Source of the DNA: JBDIAG01 sp047974565
Lineage (GTDB): Bacteria > Actinomycetota > Actinomycetes > Actinomycetales > CAWJMD01
DNA length: 64,000 nt
Direction of reading: 5' to 3'
Assembly (NCBI GenBank): GCA_047974565.1
Contig: JBKECN010000073.1
Location: 1-64,000, forward strand
Part shown: positions 44,061 through 52,643 of the stretch, one piece after another
How positions within the stretch are numbered: position 1 is the stretch's first letter
Layout of the letters: every line of letters begins with the position of its first letter
Notes under the pieces: model-generated
Told to the model about the DNA's origin: nothing
Seen by the model: only the letters and a program-made list of their open reading frames with translations
The model's database searches: none
Program-made: the position numbers and the translations under genes

Positions 44061-44962
44061 CGCCAAACGTCACCCGGGTGACGTTGCGCCCCGCCGAACG
44101 TGACCCGGGTGACGAAGTGCCGCCGGTGGCGACGGTAGAGGTCACCGTGCACGGCCAGACGTGACTCGGGTGACGAAGTGCCGCCGGTGGTGACGGTAGA
44201 GGTCACCCTGCAGGGCCAAACGTGACCCGGGTGACGTTGCGCACCGCCAAACGTGACCCGGGTGACGAAGTGCGGCCCTTGGCGACGGTAGAGGTGACCC
44301 CGCAGGGCCAAACGTGACCCGGGTGACGAAGTGCGGCCCATGGCGACGGTAGAGGTCACCCTGCAGGGCCAAACGTGACCCGGGTGACGTTGCGCACCGC
44401 CAAACGTGACCCGGGTGACGAAGTGCGGCCCTTGGCGACGCTAGAGGTGACCCAGCAGGGCCAAAAGTGACCCGGGTGACGAAGTGCGGCCCATGGCGAC
44501 GGTAGAGGTCACCCTGCAGGGCCAAACGTGACCCGGGTGACGAAGTGCGGCCCTTGGCGACGGTAGAGGTGACCCTGCAGGGCTAAACGTGACCCGGGTG
44601 ACGAACTGCGGCCAGGTCCAGGTCACCCTGCAACGCCAAACGTGACCCGGGTGACGAAGTGCGGCCGATGGCGACGCTAGAGGTGACCCTGCAGCGCCAA
44701 ACGTGACCCGGGTGACGAACTGCGGCCAGGTCCAGCTCACCCTGCAACGCCACCAACCAAACGTGACCCTGGTGACGAAGTGCGGCCCATGGCGACGGTA
44801 GAGGTCACCCGGCAGGGCCAAACGTGACCCGGGTGACGTTGTGCACCGCCAAACGTGACCCGGGTGACGAAGTGCGGCCGATGGCGACACTAGAGGTCAC
44901 CCTGCAGGGCCAAACGTGACCCGGGTGACGTTGCGCACCGCCAAACGTGACCTGGGTGACGT
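44061..44962. repeat. Array of 18 near-palindromic cores with 31/61-bp spacing
   Basis: The core AAACGTGACCCGGGTGACG recurs with GTGAC starting at 44069, 44100, 44161, 44222, 44253, 44314, 44375, 44406, 44467, 44528, 44589, 44642, 44703, 44763, 44824, 44855, 44916 and 44947. Steps are 31 (short spacer TTGCGCACCGCC) or 61 bp (long spacer GAAGTGCGGCCCNTGGCGAC... with CCCTGCAGGG), with two exceptions of 53 and 60. The first nine form a higher-order unit of 31+61+61 = 153 bp repeated three times. The first copy, AACGTCACCCGGGTGACGTT, is a perfect 20-bp palindrome; the others deviate by one base (GTGAC for GTCAC). Long spacers alternate CTTGG...GGTGACC with CATGG...GGTCACC. I see no credible gene within it. 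It lies between the GlsB-like gene's 3' end and the PBP gene's 5' end. Confidence 0.95.
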
Positions 44963-45033
44963 TTTGGCGGGGCTACGTCAGGTGTTCACCGGCCCATCCT
45001 CGAGCCCAGACCGACTTGAGAGAAGAGCCCGAC

Positions 45034-45297
45034 TCAGCGGTTGACGGCCTTGCGTCCCTGCGCGCCAACGACGATCGAGACGCCGATGGCGGCCAGCACC
45101 ACCTGGATGATGAGGATGAGGATGAAACTGGTGAGCCCCACCGCACCGGCGATGGCCGTGCCGATGAGGGCGGCGACGATGCCGATCACCAGGGTGAGCC
45201 AGATCGGGATGGACTGCCGCCCCGGGACCACGAGCCGGCCCAGGGCTCCCACCACGAGGCCGACGAAAATTGCGCTGAAGAATCCGGTGATGTCCAT
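45034..45297 (-). CDS. GlsB/YeaQ/YmgE family stress-associated membrane protein
   Basis: An 87-residue protein with three hydrophobic segments (GFFSAIFVGLVVGALGRLVV; IPIWLTLVIGIVAALIGTAI; ILILIIQVVLAAIGVSIVVG), the transglycosylase-associated family. The role is unknown, often linked to stress. ATG 45297 has a near-perfect AGGAGG. A 6-bp hairpin (GGGCGG/CCGCCC at 45318-45334) and the perfect palindrome CCGACGCGCGTCGG (45341-45354) lie in its upstream region. Confidence 0.9.
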   Translation of the reverse strand: MDITGFFSAIFVGLVVGALGRLVVPGRQSIPIWLTLVIGIVAALIGTAIAGAVGLTSFILILIIQVVLAAIGVSIVVGAQGRKAVNR

Positions 45298-45684
45298 GTC
45301 GAGTCCTCCTTCTCGCTGGGCGGGCTTTCCGCCCTGCACTCCGACGCGCGTCGGATGCATGTGTGCATGGCTCATCCACGCGTGGCGTGGGGATGCGTGA
45401 AGACCTGGGGTGGGATGCGCAATGAAGCCGCGGCACCGAAGGTCCGGGCGGACATTCCTGCGCTGGAGCCCGTCCGGATGAGCCGTCCTGACCACACGAG
45501 CATCCGTCACGTCTGCCGTTCTCGCCACACGAAACTCGGGTGTGCGGGCACCGTTACGCAGTCGAGACCGCCGGACGCGCACGGCACACGGTGACTGGCG
45601 TCGATGTGCGGTTTGCGCCGCGGGGTGGGCAGTACCTCACCGGTGACGCGGGTCGCCTGGGTCGGCGCGGACTACGCTGAGACC
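45298..45684. other. Divergent regulatory spacer glsB-type gene / aroG
   Basis: No gene supported. The left part has the hairpin and the 14-bp palindrome mentioned for the GlsB-like gene, plus ATGCA-TGTG-TGCAT at 45356-45369. The right end has TACGCT (45673-45678), 6 nt before the GTG of the DAHP synthase. Confidence 0.55.
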
Positions 45685-47055
45685 GTGAACCCGGTGCACC
45701 TGGACGAATTGCTGGCAGCCGAGCCCGACGAGAACGGGCTGGACGCCTACCGGTCGCTGCCCGCCGCGCAACAGCCGCCGTGGCCGGACCATGACGAACT
45801 CGAGCGGGCCTGCGCCTCGCTGCGCTCTTTCCCGCCCTTGGTCTTCGCCGGTGAGGCGGACCTGTTGCGCGGTTACCTGGCCGAGGCGGCCACCGGCCGG
45901 GCTTTTCTGCTGCAGGGCGGGGATTGCGCCGAGACGTTCGCCGACGCGACCGCCGACTCCATCCGGCGCCGGATCAAGACCATCCTGCAGATGGCCGTCG
46001 TGCTCACCTACGGCGCGTCCATGCCGGTGATCAAGATGGGTCGGATGGCTGGTCAGTTCGCCAAGCCCCGCTCCTCGGACTCCGAGACCCGGCAGGACGT
46101 GACCCTGCCGGCGTACCGGGGGGACGCGGTGAACGACTACGCCTTCACCGAGCAGGCCCGGACCCCGGACCCGCAACGCCTCGTCCGCGCGTACCACACC
46201 TCGGCTGCCACCCTGAATCTCGTCCGGGCCTTCACCACCGGCGGATTCGCCGACCTGCGTCAGGTGCACGAGTGGAACCGTGGCTTCGCCATGTCGTCGG
46301 CAAACGCCCGGTACGACGCCCTGGCCAACGAGATCGACCGGGCGATGCGTTTCATGCGCGCCTGCGGAGCGGATTTCGATGCGCTGCGGACGGTGGAGTT
46401 CTTCTCCTCCCACGAGGCGCTGCTGCTGGACTACGAACGCGCGCTGACCCGGATCGACTCGCGCACCGGTACGCCGTACAACGTCTCGGCCCACTTCCTG
46501 TGGATCGGTGAGCGCACCCGTCAGCTGGACGGCGCCCACGTCGACTTCTTGTCGCGGGTGCGGAACCCGATCGGCGTCAAGCTCGGGCCGACGGCCACCG
46601 GGGACGAGGTCCTGGCGCTGATGGACAAGCTCGATCCGGATCGTGAGCCGGGCCGGCTGACCTTCATCACCAGGATGGGCGCGGGCAAGATTCGGGACGC
46701 CCTGCCGCCGTTGCTGGAGCGGGTGGCCGAGGCCGGGGAGCGGCCGGTGTGGGTGTGTGATCCCATGCACGGCAACGGCTTCACCTCGCCGACCGGCTAC
46801 AAGACGCGCCGCTTCGACGACGTGATGGATGAGATGCGGGGCTTCTTCGAGGCGCACGCCCAGGTCGGGACGGTGCCCGGCGGCCTGCACATGGAACTCA
46901 CCGGGGAGACCGTCACCGAGATCCTCGGGGGCCTCGAGGCGATCTCCGACGATGACCTGGGCACCCGCTACGAGAGCCTGTGTGACCCGCGGCTGAACCA
47001 CCAGCAGTCCCTGGAGTTGGCCTTTCTCGTGGCGGACTACCTGCGCCAGCGCTGA
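45685..47055 (+). CDS. aroG: 3-deoxy-7-phosphoheptulonate synthase, class II
   Basis: First step of the shikimate pathway (PEP + erythrose-4-P to DAHP). The 456-residue enzyme shows the class II features: FLLQGGDCAETF, KMGRMAGQFAKPRSSD, a Cys/His/Glu metal site including CDPMHGNG and GGLHMELTGE, and a C-terminal helix. This is the mycobacterial Rv2178c type and is in the same neighbourhood as there. GTG 45685 is preferred as TACGCT lies 6 nt upstream and homologues start near here; the frame is open for 27 more codons upstream. Likely leaderless. Confidence 0.95.
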   Translation: MNPVHLDELLAAEPDENGLDAYRSLPAAQQPPWPDHDELERACASLRSFPPLVFAGEADLLRGYLAEAATGRAFLLQGGDCAETFADATADSIRRRIKTILQMAVVLTYGASMPVIKMGRMAGQFAKPRSSDSETRQDVTLPAYRGDAVNDYAFTEQARTPDPQRLVRAYHTSAATLNLVRAFTTGGFADLRQVHEWNRGFAMSSANARYDALANEIDRAMRFMRACGADFDALRTVEFFSSHEALLLDYERALTRIDSRTGTPYNVSAHFLWIGERTRQLDGAHVDFLSRVRNPIGVKLGPTATGDEVLALMDKLDPDREPGRLTFITRMGAGKIRDALPPLLERVAEAGERPVWVCDPMHGNGFTSPTGYKTRRFDDVMDEMRGFFEAHAQVGTVPGGLHMELTGETVTEILGGLEAISDDDLGTRYESLCDPRLNHQQSLELAFLVADYLRQR

Positions 47056-47122
47056 GTCCGCAGGGGTTGTGCGGCGGTGTCGGGCCTTTCGGCTGACCCC
47101 ACTTCGACTGACCCCACACCAC

Positions 47123-47151
47123 AGGCCCGGGTCGATACCTCGCCCGGGCCT
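47123..47151. terminator. Bidirectional hairpin between aroG and LamG gene
   Basis: AGGCCCGGG (47123-47131) and CCCGGGCCT (47143-47151) form a 9-bp perfect stem with an 11-nt loop, in the 106-bp gap between two convergent stop codons. Confidence 0.65.
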
Positions 47152-47161
47152 GCGTGGGGGC

Positions 47162-48778
47162 CTACTGGCCGTTCGGCAGCGCGATCGACCACATGAGTGC
47201 GGTGTGCGAGGCGGAGTCCGTACTCGCCGGCACTTCGCCGTAGCTCTGCAGCACCTTCTGGCCGGTGTCTGCCATCAGGCTGCAGACCCGTCCACCGCCG
47301 GTGCCGCAGGCGGCCGTGCGGGTGGCCGCCGCGGGGTCGGCCGTCCAAGACGTGGTCGAACTGGACTTGTCGCTCCAGTACGAGACAACCCAGTCGCCGT
47401 CCGAGGCCGGCACAGTCGGGGTGTAGCGGGTGGTCGTGTCGTCGGAGGAGCCGCGGGAGACCGCCACCGGAGTGGCCGAGCCTGTGCCGGACCAGACGCC
47501 CATCGTCAGGGAGAACTTCACCGTGCCTGGTTCGGTGAAGGTCACCGGGGAGCCGGGTTCGCCCGGCTCGATCACCTTCGACCAGACCGTCGATCGCAGG
47601 CTTGATCCTTGGGTGGCCGAGCCCAACTGCACCCAGCCAGGCGCGTCGGGGCCGGTCGCCGGAAGGCTGGAATCGGTCATGGTGTACACGAGGACTGCTC
47701 GGTCACCGGGGGCGGCCGTCGCCGGGATCTGCACCTGCGGCAGGCTGGAGTTCCCTGCCGAGGAGTCTGCGGCGACGTAGCCGATGGTCGAGGTTGCCGG
47801 CTGGCCTTCCACGGTGACCCAGCGAACCTTGGTGTCGGTCTGGCCTCGATTGTCCCGCGCCTCCAGCTTGACCCGGTAGGTGCCGGACTGGGCGTAGGTG
47901 TGGCTCGGGGTGCGGCCGGAACCGACGCCACCGTCTCCGAACTTCCACTGGTAGCCGACCACGTCGCCGTCCGGGTCGCTGCTCAGGCCGCCGTCGAACG
48001 CGCAGGTCAACTGGTCACAGCTGCTCGCGAAGTCGGCCACGGGAGCGGCATTGTCGCCCTTGGTGATACGCACCGAGTCGACGCCTCCGGTGAAATAGTC
48101 ACAGGTGACGTTGATTTGGTTGCAGTTGAGCTTGCCGCCGATGGTCATCGGGTAGTCGTTGTCGATGTACCCGGTCGAGCCGAGCTTGCGACTTCGGTAC
48201 TCGCCGTCGACGTACATGGTCACCCCCTCGGGAGTGAGTGAGCAGGTGAGGGTGTGCCAATGTCCGTCGTTCAGTGGGGTGACCGCACTCGTGGCCACGC
48301 GACCCGCCGACCCCTTGAACAAGCACGAGGGGACGCCTCCGGGAGCCTGGATCTTCCACTGCCCACCGGGTGTGGTTGCCTGCCCCTTCTGAATGATGTT
48401 CCCGAACCTATGGACGAATCGGAACCGTAACTCGATCGTGAAGTCCTCACCTGCGGGCTCGAGGTCGGTGTCGTCAGGTACTTGGACGATCCGCTCGGGC
48501 GCGGGTGGGTACTCCGTTGGTGAGCGGTACGGCCATTCGTAGCCGACCGAGTCCTCGAAGACCGCGCCGGTCACCACGGCGGTCGGATTCACCGATCCAT
48601 TCCCGCCGCGGCCGGAGGAGTCGGTCAGCACCGAGGCTCCGTTGGGCTCGTCGAATCGGTAGTCGGCTCCGACCCATCCCGGTTGGCCGGCGTGGGCTGC
48701 CGGCGGCAAAGCGCCGAGCATCATCACGGCCAACATCGGCACAGTCAGCAGGCATGCCCAAGCAGACCTAGTACGCAT
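47162..48778 (-). CDS. Secreted LamG/PKD-domain protein
   Basis: A ~538-residue exoprotein. After a signal peptide (MRTRSAWACLLTVPMLAVMM ... AHA) comes a laminin-G/concanavalin-like domain (~30-250: FTIELRFRF, GHWHTLTCSLTPEGVTMYVD), a PKD domain (~255-335: APVADFAS...DPDGDVVGYQWKFGDG...SHTYAQSGTYRVKLEARDN) and a C-terminal beta-rich domain (~345-538) seen in other actinobacterial exoproteins. No catalytic motif is visible, so it is likely a carbohydrate- or surface-binding protein. The start at 48778 follows a G-rich site; an in-frame codon 17 residues upstream is rejected because the signal peptide would be displaced. Confidence 0.82.
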   Translation of the reverse strand: MRTRSAWACLLTVPMLAVMMLGALPPAAHAGQPGWVGADYRFDEPNGASVLTDSSGRGGNGSVNPTAVVTGAVFEDSVGYEWPYRSPTEYPPAPERIVQVPDDTDLEPAGEDFTIELRFRFVHRFGNIIQKGQATTPGGQWKIQAPGGVPSCLFKGSAGRVATSAVTPLNDGHWHTLTCSLTPEGVTMYVDGEYRSRKLGSTGYIDNDYPMTIGGKLNCNQINVTCDYFTGGVDSVRITKGDNAAPVADFASSCDQLTCAFDGGLSSDPDGDVVGYQWKFGDGGVGSGRTPSHTYAQSGTYRVKLEARDNRGQTDTKVRWVTVEGQPATSTIGYVAADSSAGNSSLPQVQIPATAAPGDRAVLVYTMTDSSLPATGPDAPGWVQLGSATQGSSLRSTVWSKVIEPGEPGSPVTFTEPGTVKFSLTMGVWSGTGSATPVAVSRGSSDDTTTRYTPTVPASDGDWVVSYWSDKSSSTTSWTADPAAATRTAACGTGGGRVCSLMADTGQKVLQSYGEVPASTDSASHTALMWSIALPNGQ

Positions 48779-49166
48779 TGTTGCCCCCACACCTTCGATC
48801 GTCGCGACCTTCGCGTTGTCCCGCCCCAAGAATCAAAGTCCTACCTCACGAGCCTAGGTCAGCCTTGCCCATTCGGCCTATCCGCCGAAAGAGTTGTTTC
48901 TCACGCTGAGTAACTCCTGGAGTGGACGTAGGAGACCGCTCCGGGGTTCCTGATACATCCCGTGAATCTCGATCACGTAGCCATCCCAGGGTTGGGGAGG
49001 TGAGCGAGGTTAGGTCACATCAGCCTGAAATGGCTCACCGGTTCGGGCGAGGGTCTCCGAGGTGTTACCGCAGTTCAGGGCACTAGATCTGCCGATTTGA
49101 GTGCTATGCGGCTGATGGCCGGTCATTCGGATTTCAGGCAACAGCGGGCTTCGACAAATGACGGCC
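48779..49166. other. Non-coding spacer between LamG gene and kinase gene
   Basis: This 388-bp gap is AT-richer than the surrounding genes. I see no gene, tRNA or clear hairpin. It should hold the LamG gene's promoter (leftward) and the 3' end of the kinase transcript. Confidence 0.5.
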
Positions 49167-51128
49167 CTAAACCACTCGGATGGTGACGGTGCTTCCCTTC
49201 GGGGCGGTTCCCCCGGATGGGTTCTGCTCACGCACCGTGTCGAACGCTCCGCCCAGCACCTTCTCGACATTCACCTGGAATCCAGCGGCCTGCAATTGCT
49301 GAGTGGCCTCGGCGGAGGACAGGTTGATGACATTGGGCACCGGCACCAACGGGGGCCCCGCCGAGACCACCAAGCGGACCGTGTCTCCACGGAACAGCGT
49401 CCCCGAGCGCGGGCTCTGACGGATCACCACACCCTGCTCGACGGTCTCGCTGTACTCGGTGCTCGTGGTTGCCCTGAGGCCGGCTGCCTCGATGGCCGAC
49501 GTCGCATTGCTAGCCGACTGCCCCGCGACGGCTGGAACATCGATGGGCTGGCGGCCCTTGGAGACGACGATCGAGACCGCGTCGCCGCGTTGGATCGGTT
49601 CCTCAGCGGCCGGCGACTGGGACACGATGTTGCCTTCATCGATGGACTCCGAGTACTCCTCGCCTGTGGTCTCGCCCAGCGCCAGCCCCTGCGCGGCCAG
49701 GGTGTCGGTGGCCGCCTCGGGAGAACTGTCGACGATGCTCGGGGTGCCCGTGGTGAGGGTGTCCTTGGTGACCACCACGGTGACCGTGCCCCCCTTGCGG
49801 ACGCGCTCGCCGGCGGCCGGGTCGGTACGGATCACCTCGCCGATGGGCACTTCGTCGCTGTACTCGTCGACCTGTTCCATCCTCAGGCCCTGCTCGGTGA
49901 GGGTGGCCTTGGCCTGCTCGGCCGTCCCGGTCACCGACGGCGTGGTGATGTACGCGCCAGGGCCTGCGGTGAAGAACCAGCCGACCCCTCCCAGCACCAC
50001 CGCCAGGACGATCATCGCCACCAGGATCAGTGGTCCGCGCCGACGCCGGGTCGGCTCTGGTGGCTCGGCCGCGGTGAGGGGAATCGCGTGCTGGTGGTCG
50101 TCGGTCGGGTCGGCGCCACCCTGGACCAGCCCGTCGGCCGGGGTGGGCACCGGGTCGTCCGACGGCTCGTCGCCGACCACTCGGGTGGGGTGCGGGGAAC
50201 TCGGGGTGGGACCGATGCCGCCGGTCTGGGCGACGACCGGCACCACCGGCGGTGCGGCGGGAATCCGGTCCAACTCGGCGTCGCTGAGCTGGGAGTGCAC
50301 CTGGTGAGCCAGGGCCCGCAACTCGGCCGCGTCGCGCGGGCGCAGGTCCGGATCCCGAGCGGTGGACCAGGTGACGATCTCGTCCACGGCCACGGGCAGC
50401 CCCGGGTCGAGAGTGGAGGGGGCCGGTACCTGTTCGTTGACGTGTTGGAAGGCCACCTGGATGGGAACCTCACCGACGTACGGCTGGCGACCGGTGAGCA
50501 TCTCGAAGGTCATGATCCCGGCGGCGTAGACGTCCGATCGGGCGTCGGCGACGCCCCGAGTGACCAGTTCGGGAGACAGGTATGCGGCGGTGCCCATAAG
50601 CATGCCGGTGGTGGCGGAGGAGTGCGACAGGCTGGCGGCGCGGGCGAGCCCGAAGTCGGCCACCTTGACCCGTCCGTCTGCGGTGATCAGGACGTTCTCC
50701 GGCTTGACGTCCCGGTGCACGAAACCGGCCCGGTGGGCCGCTGACAATGCGTCCAGCAGAGGTTCGAGCACTTCGAGGGTCTCACCGACCGTCAGGGCGC
50801 CTCGCTCGTTGAGCAGGTCGCGCAGGGTGGTGCCGGGCACGTACTCCATCACGAGGTAGACGTCGTCGCCCTGCTGACCCTGGTCGAAGACCGCGACGAT
50901 GCTGGGGTGCGACATCTGCGCCGCAGCCTTGGCCTCGCGGTGGAAGCGGGCCACGAACTGCGGGTCGTCGGCCAGGTGTGGATGCATGACCTTGACCGCG
51001 ACCTCCCGATCGAGCCGCGAGTCGGTGGCCAGGTAGACCGTGGCCATGCCGCCGCGCGCGATTCGGGAGGTCACTCGGTACCGGCCGTCGAGCACTCTGC
51101 CGACGAGCGAGTCCTGCGACGCCCTCAT
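49167..51128 (-). CDS. Ser/Thr protein kinase with four PASTA domains
   Basis: A membrane kinase sensing muropeptides/lipid II. The kinase domain (~10-275) has RIARGGMATVYLA, VAVKVMHP, catalytic HRDVKPEN, DFGLA and the activation loop SHSSATTGMLMGTAAYLSPE. A ~100-residue Pro/Asp-rich linker leads to one transmembrane helix (LILVAMIVLAVVLGGVGWFF), then four extracellular PASTA repeats (from about TPSVTGTAEQAKATL to the C-terminus). The position beside an Rv2175c-like gene and DAHP synthase corresponds to mycobacterial PknL, although PknL itself lacks PASTA; the domain set is PknB-like. Start MRASQDSLVG at 51128. Confidence 0.93.
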   Translation of the reverse strand: MRASQDSLVGRVLDGRYRVTSRIARGGMATVYLATDSRLDREVAVKVMHPHLADDPQFVARFHREAKAAAQMSHPSIVAVFDQGQQGDDVYLVMEYVPGTTLRDLLNERGALTVGETLEVLEPLLDALSAAHRAGFVHRDVKPENVLITADGRVKVADFGLARAASLSHSSATTGMLMGTAAYLSPELVTRGVADARSDVYAAGIMTFEMLTGRQPYVGEVPIQVAFQHVNEQVPAPSTLDPGLPVAVDEIVTWSTARDPDLRPRDAAELRALAHQVHSQLSDAELDRIPAAPPVVPVVAQTGGIGPTPSSPHPTRVVGDEPSDDPVPTPADGLVQGGADPTDDHQHAIPLTAAEPPEPTRRRRGPLILVAMIVLAVVLGGVGWFFTAGPGAYITTPSVTGTAEQAKATLTEQGLRMEQVDEYSDEVPIGEVIRTDPAAGERVRKGGTVTVVVTKDTLTTGTPSIVDSSPEAATDTLAAQGLALGETTGEEYSESIDEGNIVSQSPAAEEPIQRGDAVSIVVSKGRQPIDVPAVAGQSASNATSAIEAAGLRATTSTEYSETVEQGVVIRQSPRSGTLFRGDTVRLVVSAGPPLVPVPNVINLSSAEATQQLQAAGFQVNVEKVLGGAFDTVREQNPSGGTAPKGSTVTIRVV

Positions 51129-51176
51129 GCCGCCTGAGTCTATGGACCGAGGAGGCAAAGTCGGTGCAGCCGGGGC

Positions 51177-52373
51177 TCAGCGGTAGCGATTCTTGTGTGC
51201 CTGAACGGCCTTGACGTAACTCTGGGTGTCGGTGAACATCCCGCGGCTACGCACCGAGGCCAATCCCTGGTAGTAGGCGGCGATGGCGATCTCCTCGCTG
51301 CCGGCTGCTCGCAGGTTGGCGCGCAGGATCAGCACCCCGGCGGTGACATTGTCCTGCGGGTCGAGCAGGTCGAGCTGGCGTCCGGCCAGTTGGGAGGCCC
51401 ACACGCCCGAAGACGGGATCACCTGCATCGTGCCCACCGCGTTGGCCGGCGAGACCGCGCGCTGGTTGAAGCCGGACTCCTGGTAGGCCACCGCCTGTGC
51501 CAGCGCCGGATCCACCCCGTAGCGGCGAGCCGTGGCCGCGACCATGGCCTGCATGCTGGCCCGGCTCGGTACCGAGCGCTGGGCCAAGGTGGCGTGATTG
51601 GACGACGCCGCGTTGGTCACCTCGGAGGCATAGGTGCGTCCGGCGAAGGTGCTGGCGACAGCGGACGCCCCGGACGGCAGGGTCACTCGCTGGCCGATCT
51701 GGAGGACGTCGCTGATGCCGGGGTTGGCCTGGCGTAGGGCGCTCAGGGACACGCCACGGCTGGCGGCGATGCCGCTGAGGGTGTCGCCGGAGCGCACCGA
51801 GTAGGTGCCGCCGGAAGCGCTGCTGGCGGGGGAGCTGGTCGATGATGAGGAGGCCTTGGCTCCGGACGGCAGGGTGACTCGCTGGCCGATCTGGAGCAGG
51901 TCGCTCATCCCGGCGTTGGCCTGGCGCAAGGCGGCCAGGGACACCCCGTGCCGGGAGGCGATGCCGCTGAGGGTGTCGCCGGATTGCACCGTATAGGCCC
52001 CACCCGAGCTACCCGCCGACCGGGAGCCGGTGGACCCGGCTGCCGGCAGGGTGAGTACCTGGCCGGGGTGGATCATCGAGCCCGAGATGCCATTGGTCGA
52101 CTGGAGCGCGGACACCGCGACGCCGTTGCGGGCGGCGATCCCGCTGAGGGTGTCCCCGGCTCGCACCGTGTACCGGGCCCTGGTGGGTGCGCCCAGGACG
52201 ACGGAGGCGATGGGGGAGGCCTGGGCCTTGGCCAGTTGTGCCGCATGCCGTGGCCCGCTGTGGTGCTCGGTGACGGCCGAGGCCGGCGCTGACGTGGTGG
52301 TCAGGCCCAAGGCGGCCAGCATGGCGAGCGGCATCAGATGCGTCCGGGCGGTCCGGTGGGTGCGGTTCGTCAC
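51177..52373 (-). CDS. LysM-repeat lytic transglycosylase
   Basis: A 398-residue secreted peptidoglycan hydrolase. Signal peptide (MTNRTHRTARTHLMPLAMLA ... ASA), then three LysM domains (YTVRAGDTLSGIAARNGV; YTVQSGDTLSGIASRHGV; YSVRSGDTLSGIAASRGV) separated by Ser/Ala linkers, and a C-terminal SLT domain (~265-398) with the catalytic Glu in YQESGFNQRAVSPANAVGTM. The second and third LysM domains are very alike, a recent duplication. GTG 52373. It is 48 bp upstream of the PASTA-kinase gene in the same direction, so the two may share a transcript in a cell-wall module. Confidence 0.93.
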   Translation of the reverse strand: MTNRTHRTARTHLMPLAMLAALGLTTTSAPASAVTEHHSGPRHAAQLAKAQASPIASVVLGAPTRARYTVRAGDTLSGIAARNGVAVSALQSTNGISGSMIHPGQVLTLPAAGSTGSRSAGSSGGAYTVQSGDTLSGIASRHGVSLAALRQANAGMSDLLQIGQRVTLPSGAKASSSSTSSPASSASGGTYSVRSGDTLSGIAASRGVSLSALRQANPGISDVLQIGQRVTLPSGASAVASTFAGRTYASEVTNAASSNHATLAQRSVPSRASMQAMVAATARRYGVDPALAQAVAYQESGFNQRAVSPANAVGTMQVIPSSGVWASQLAGRQLDLLDPQDNVTAGVLILRANLRAAGSEEIAIAAYYQGLASVRSRGMFTDTQSYVKAVQAHKNRYR

Positions 52374-52643
52374 GGGTGATGTTCCTCGGTCTCGTGGTCT
52401 CTCGGAGCTCGCTCAACCTCTGATACGAAATTAGATTTGTGAGGCTGATGTGACTCATGTTCTCAAAGAGAGTAGTCCACGGCGAGAGTTTCCCCTGAAT
52501 GACAACGATGTAGTTACGTCTGGTAACCGTTTGGAGACCTCGAGTTGCGCCGACGGGGGTGCCTGGGGACGCCCGGGTGGGGCACCCGGTCACGCGTGGA
52601 CGCGCTCGCGTCACGCGCATGCGCGCGGGTTGGGTGAGACCAT
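52374..52643. promoter_or_regulatory. AT-rich divergent promoter region with operator-like palindrome
   Basis: Between the LysM gene (leftward) and the Rv2175c-like gene (rightward) lies a markedly AT-richer stretch (52420-52540). It contains GTTAC-GTCTG-GTAAC at 52513-52527, a perfect 5-bp inverted repeat that could bind a regulator. I looked for a c-di-AMP riboswitch, which often precedes such hydrolases in actinobacteria, and did not find the conserved blocks. Confidence 0.45.

Noticed and set aside
44142..44890. Overlapping minus-strand open frames through the repeat array, giving a repeated RHPGHVW/SPGSRLAL peptide
   Set aside because: They arise because the repeat unit has no stop in these frames. 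The 61-bp unit is not a multiple of 3, frames shift along the array, and there is no start signal or family.
44061..44962. CRISPR array
   Set aside because: Spacers are themselves near-identical copies, steps are 31/61 bp and no cas genes are nearby.
49158..50744. Plus-strand open frame opposite the PASTA kinase gene
   Set aside because: Arg/Gly/His-rich shadow without recognisable domain; the minus strand encodes the kinase.
52374..52643. c-di-AMP (ydaO-type) riboswitch upstream of the LysM-transglycosylase
   Set aside because: Expected from context in actinobacteria, but the conserved blocks were not found on the minus strand.
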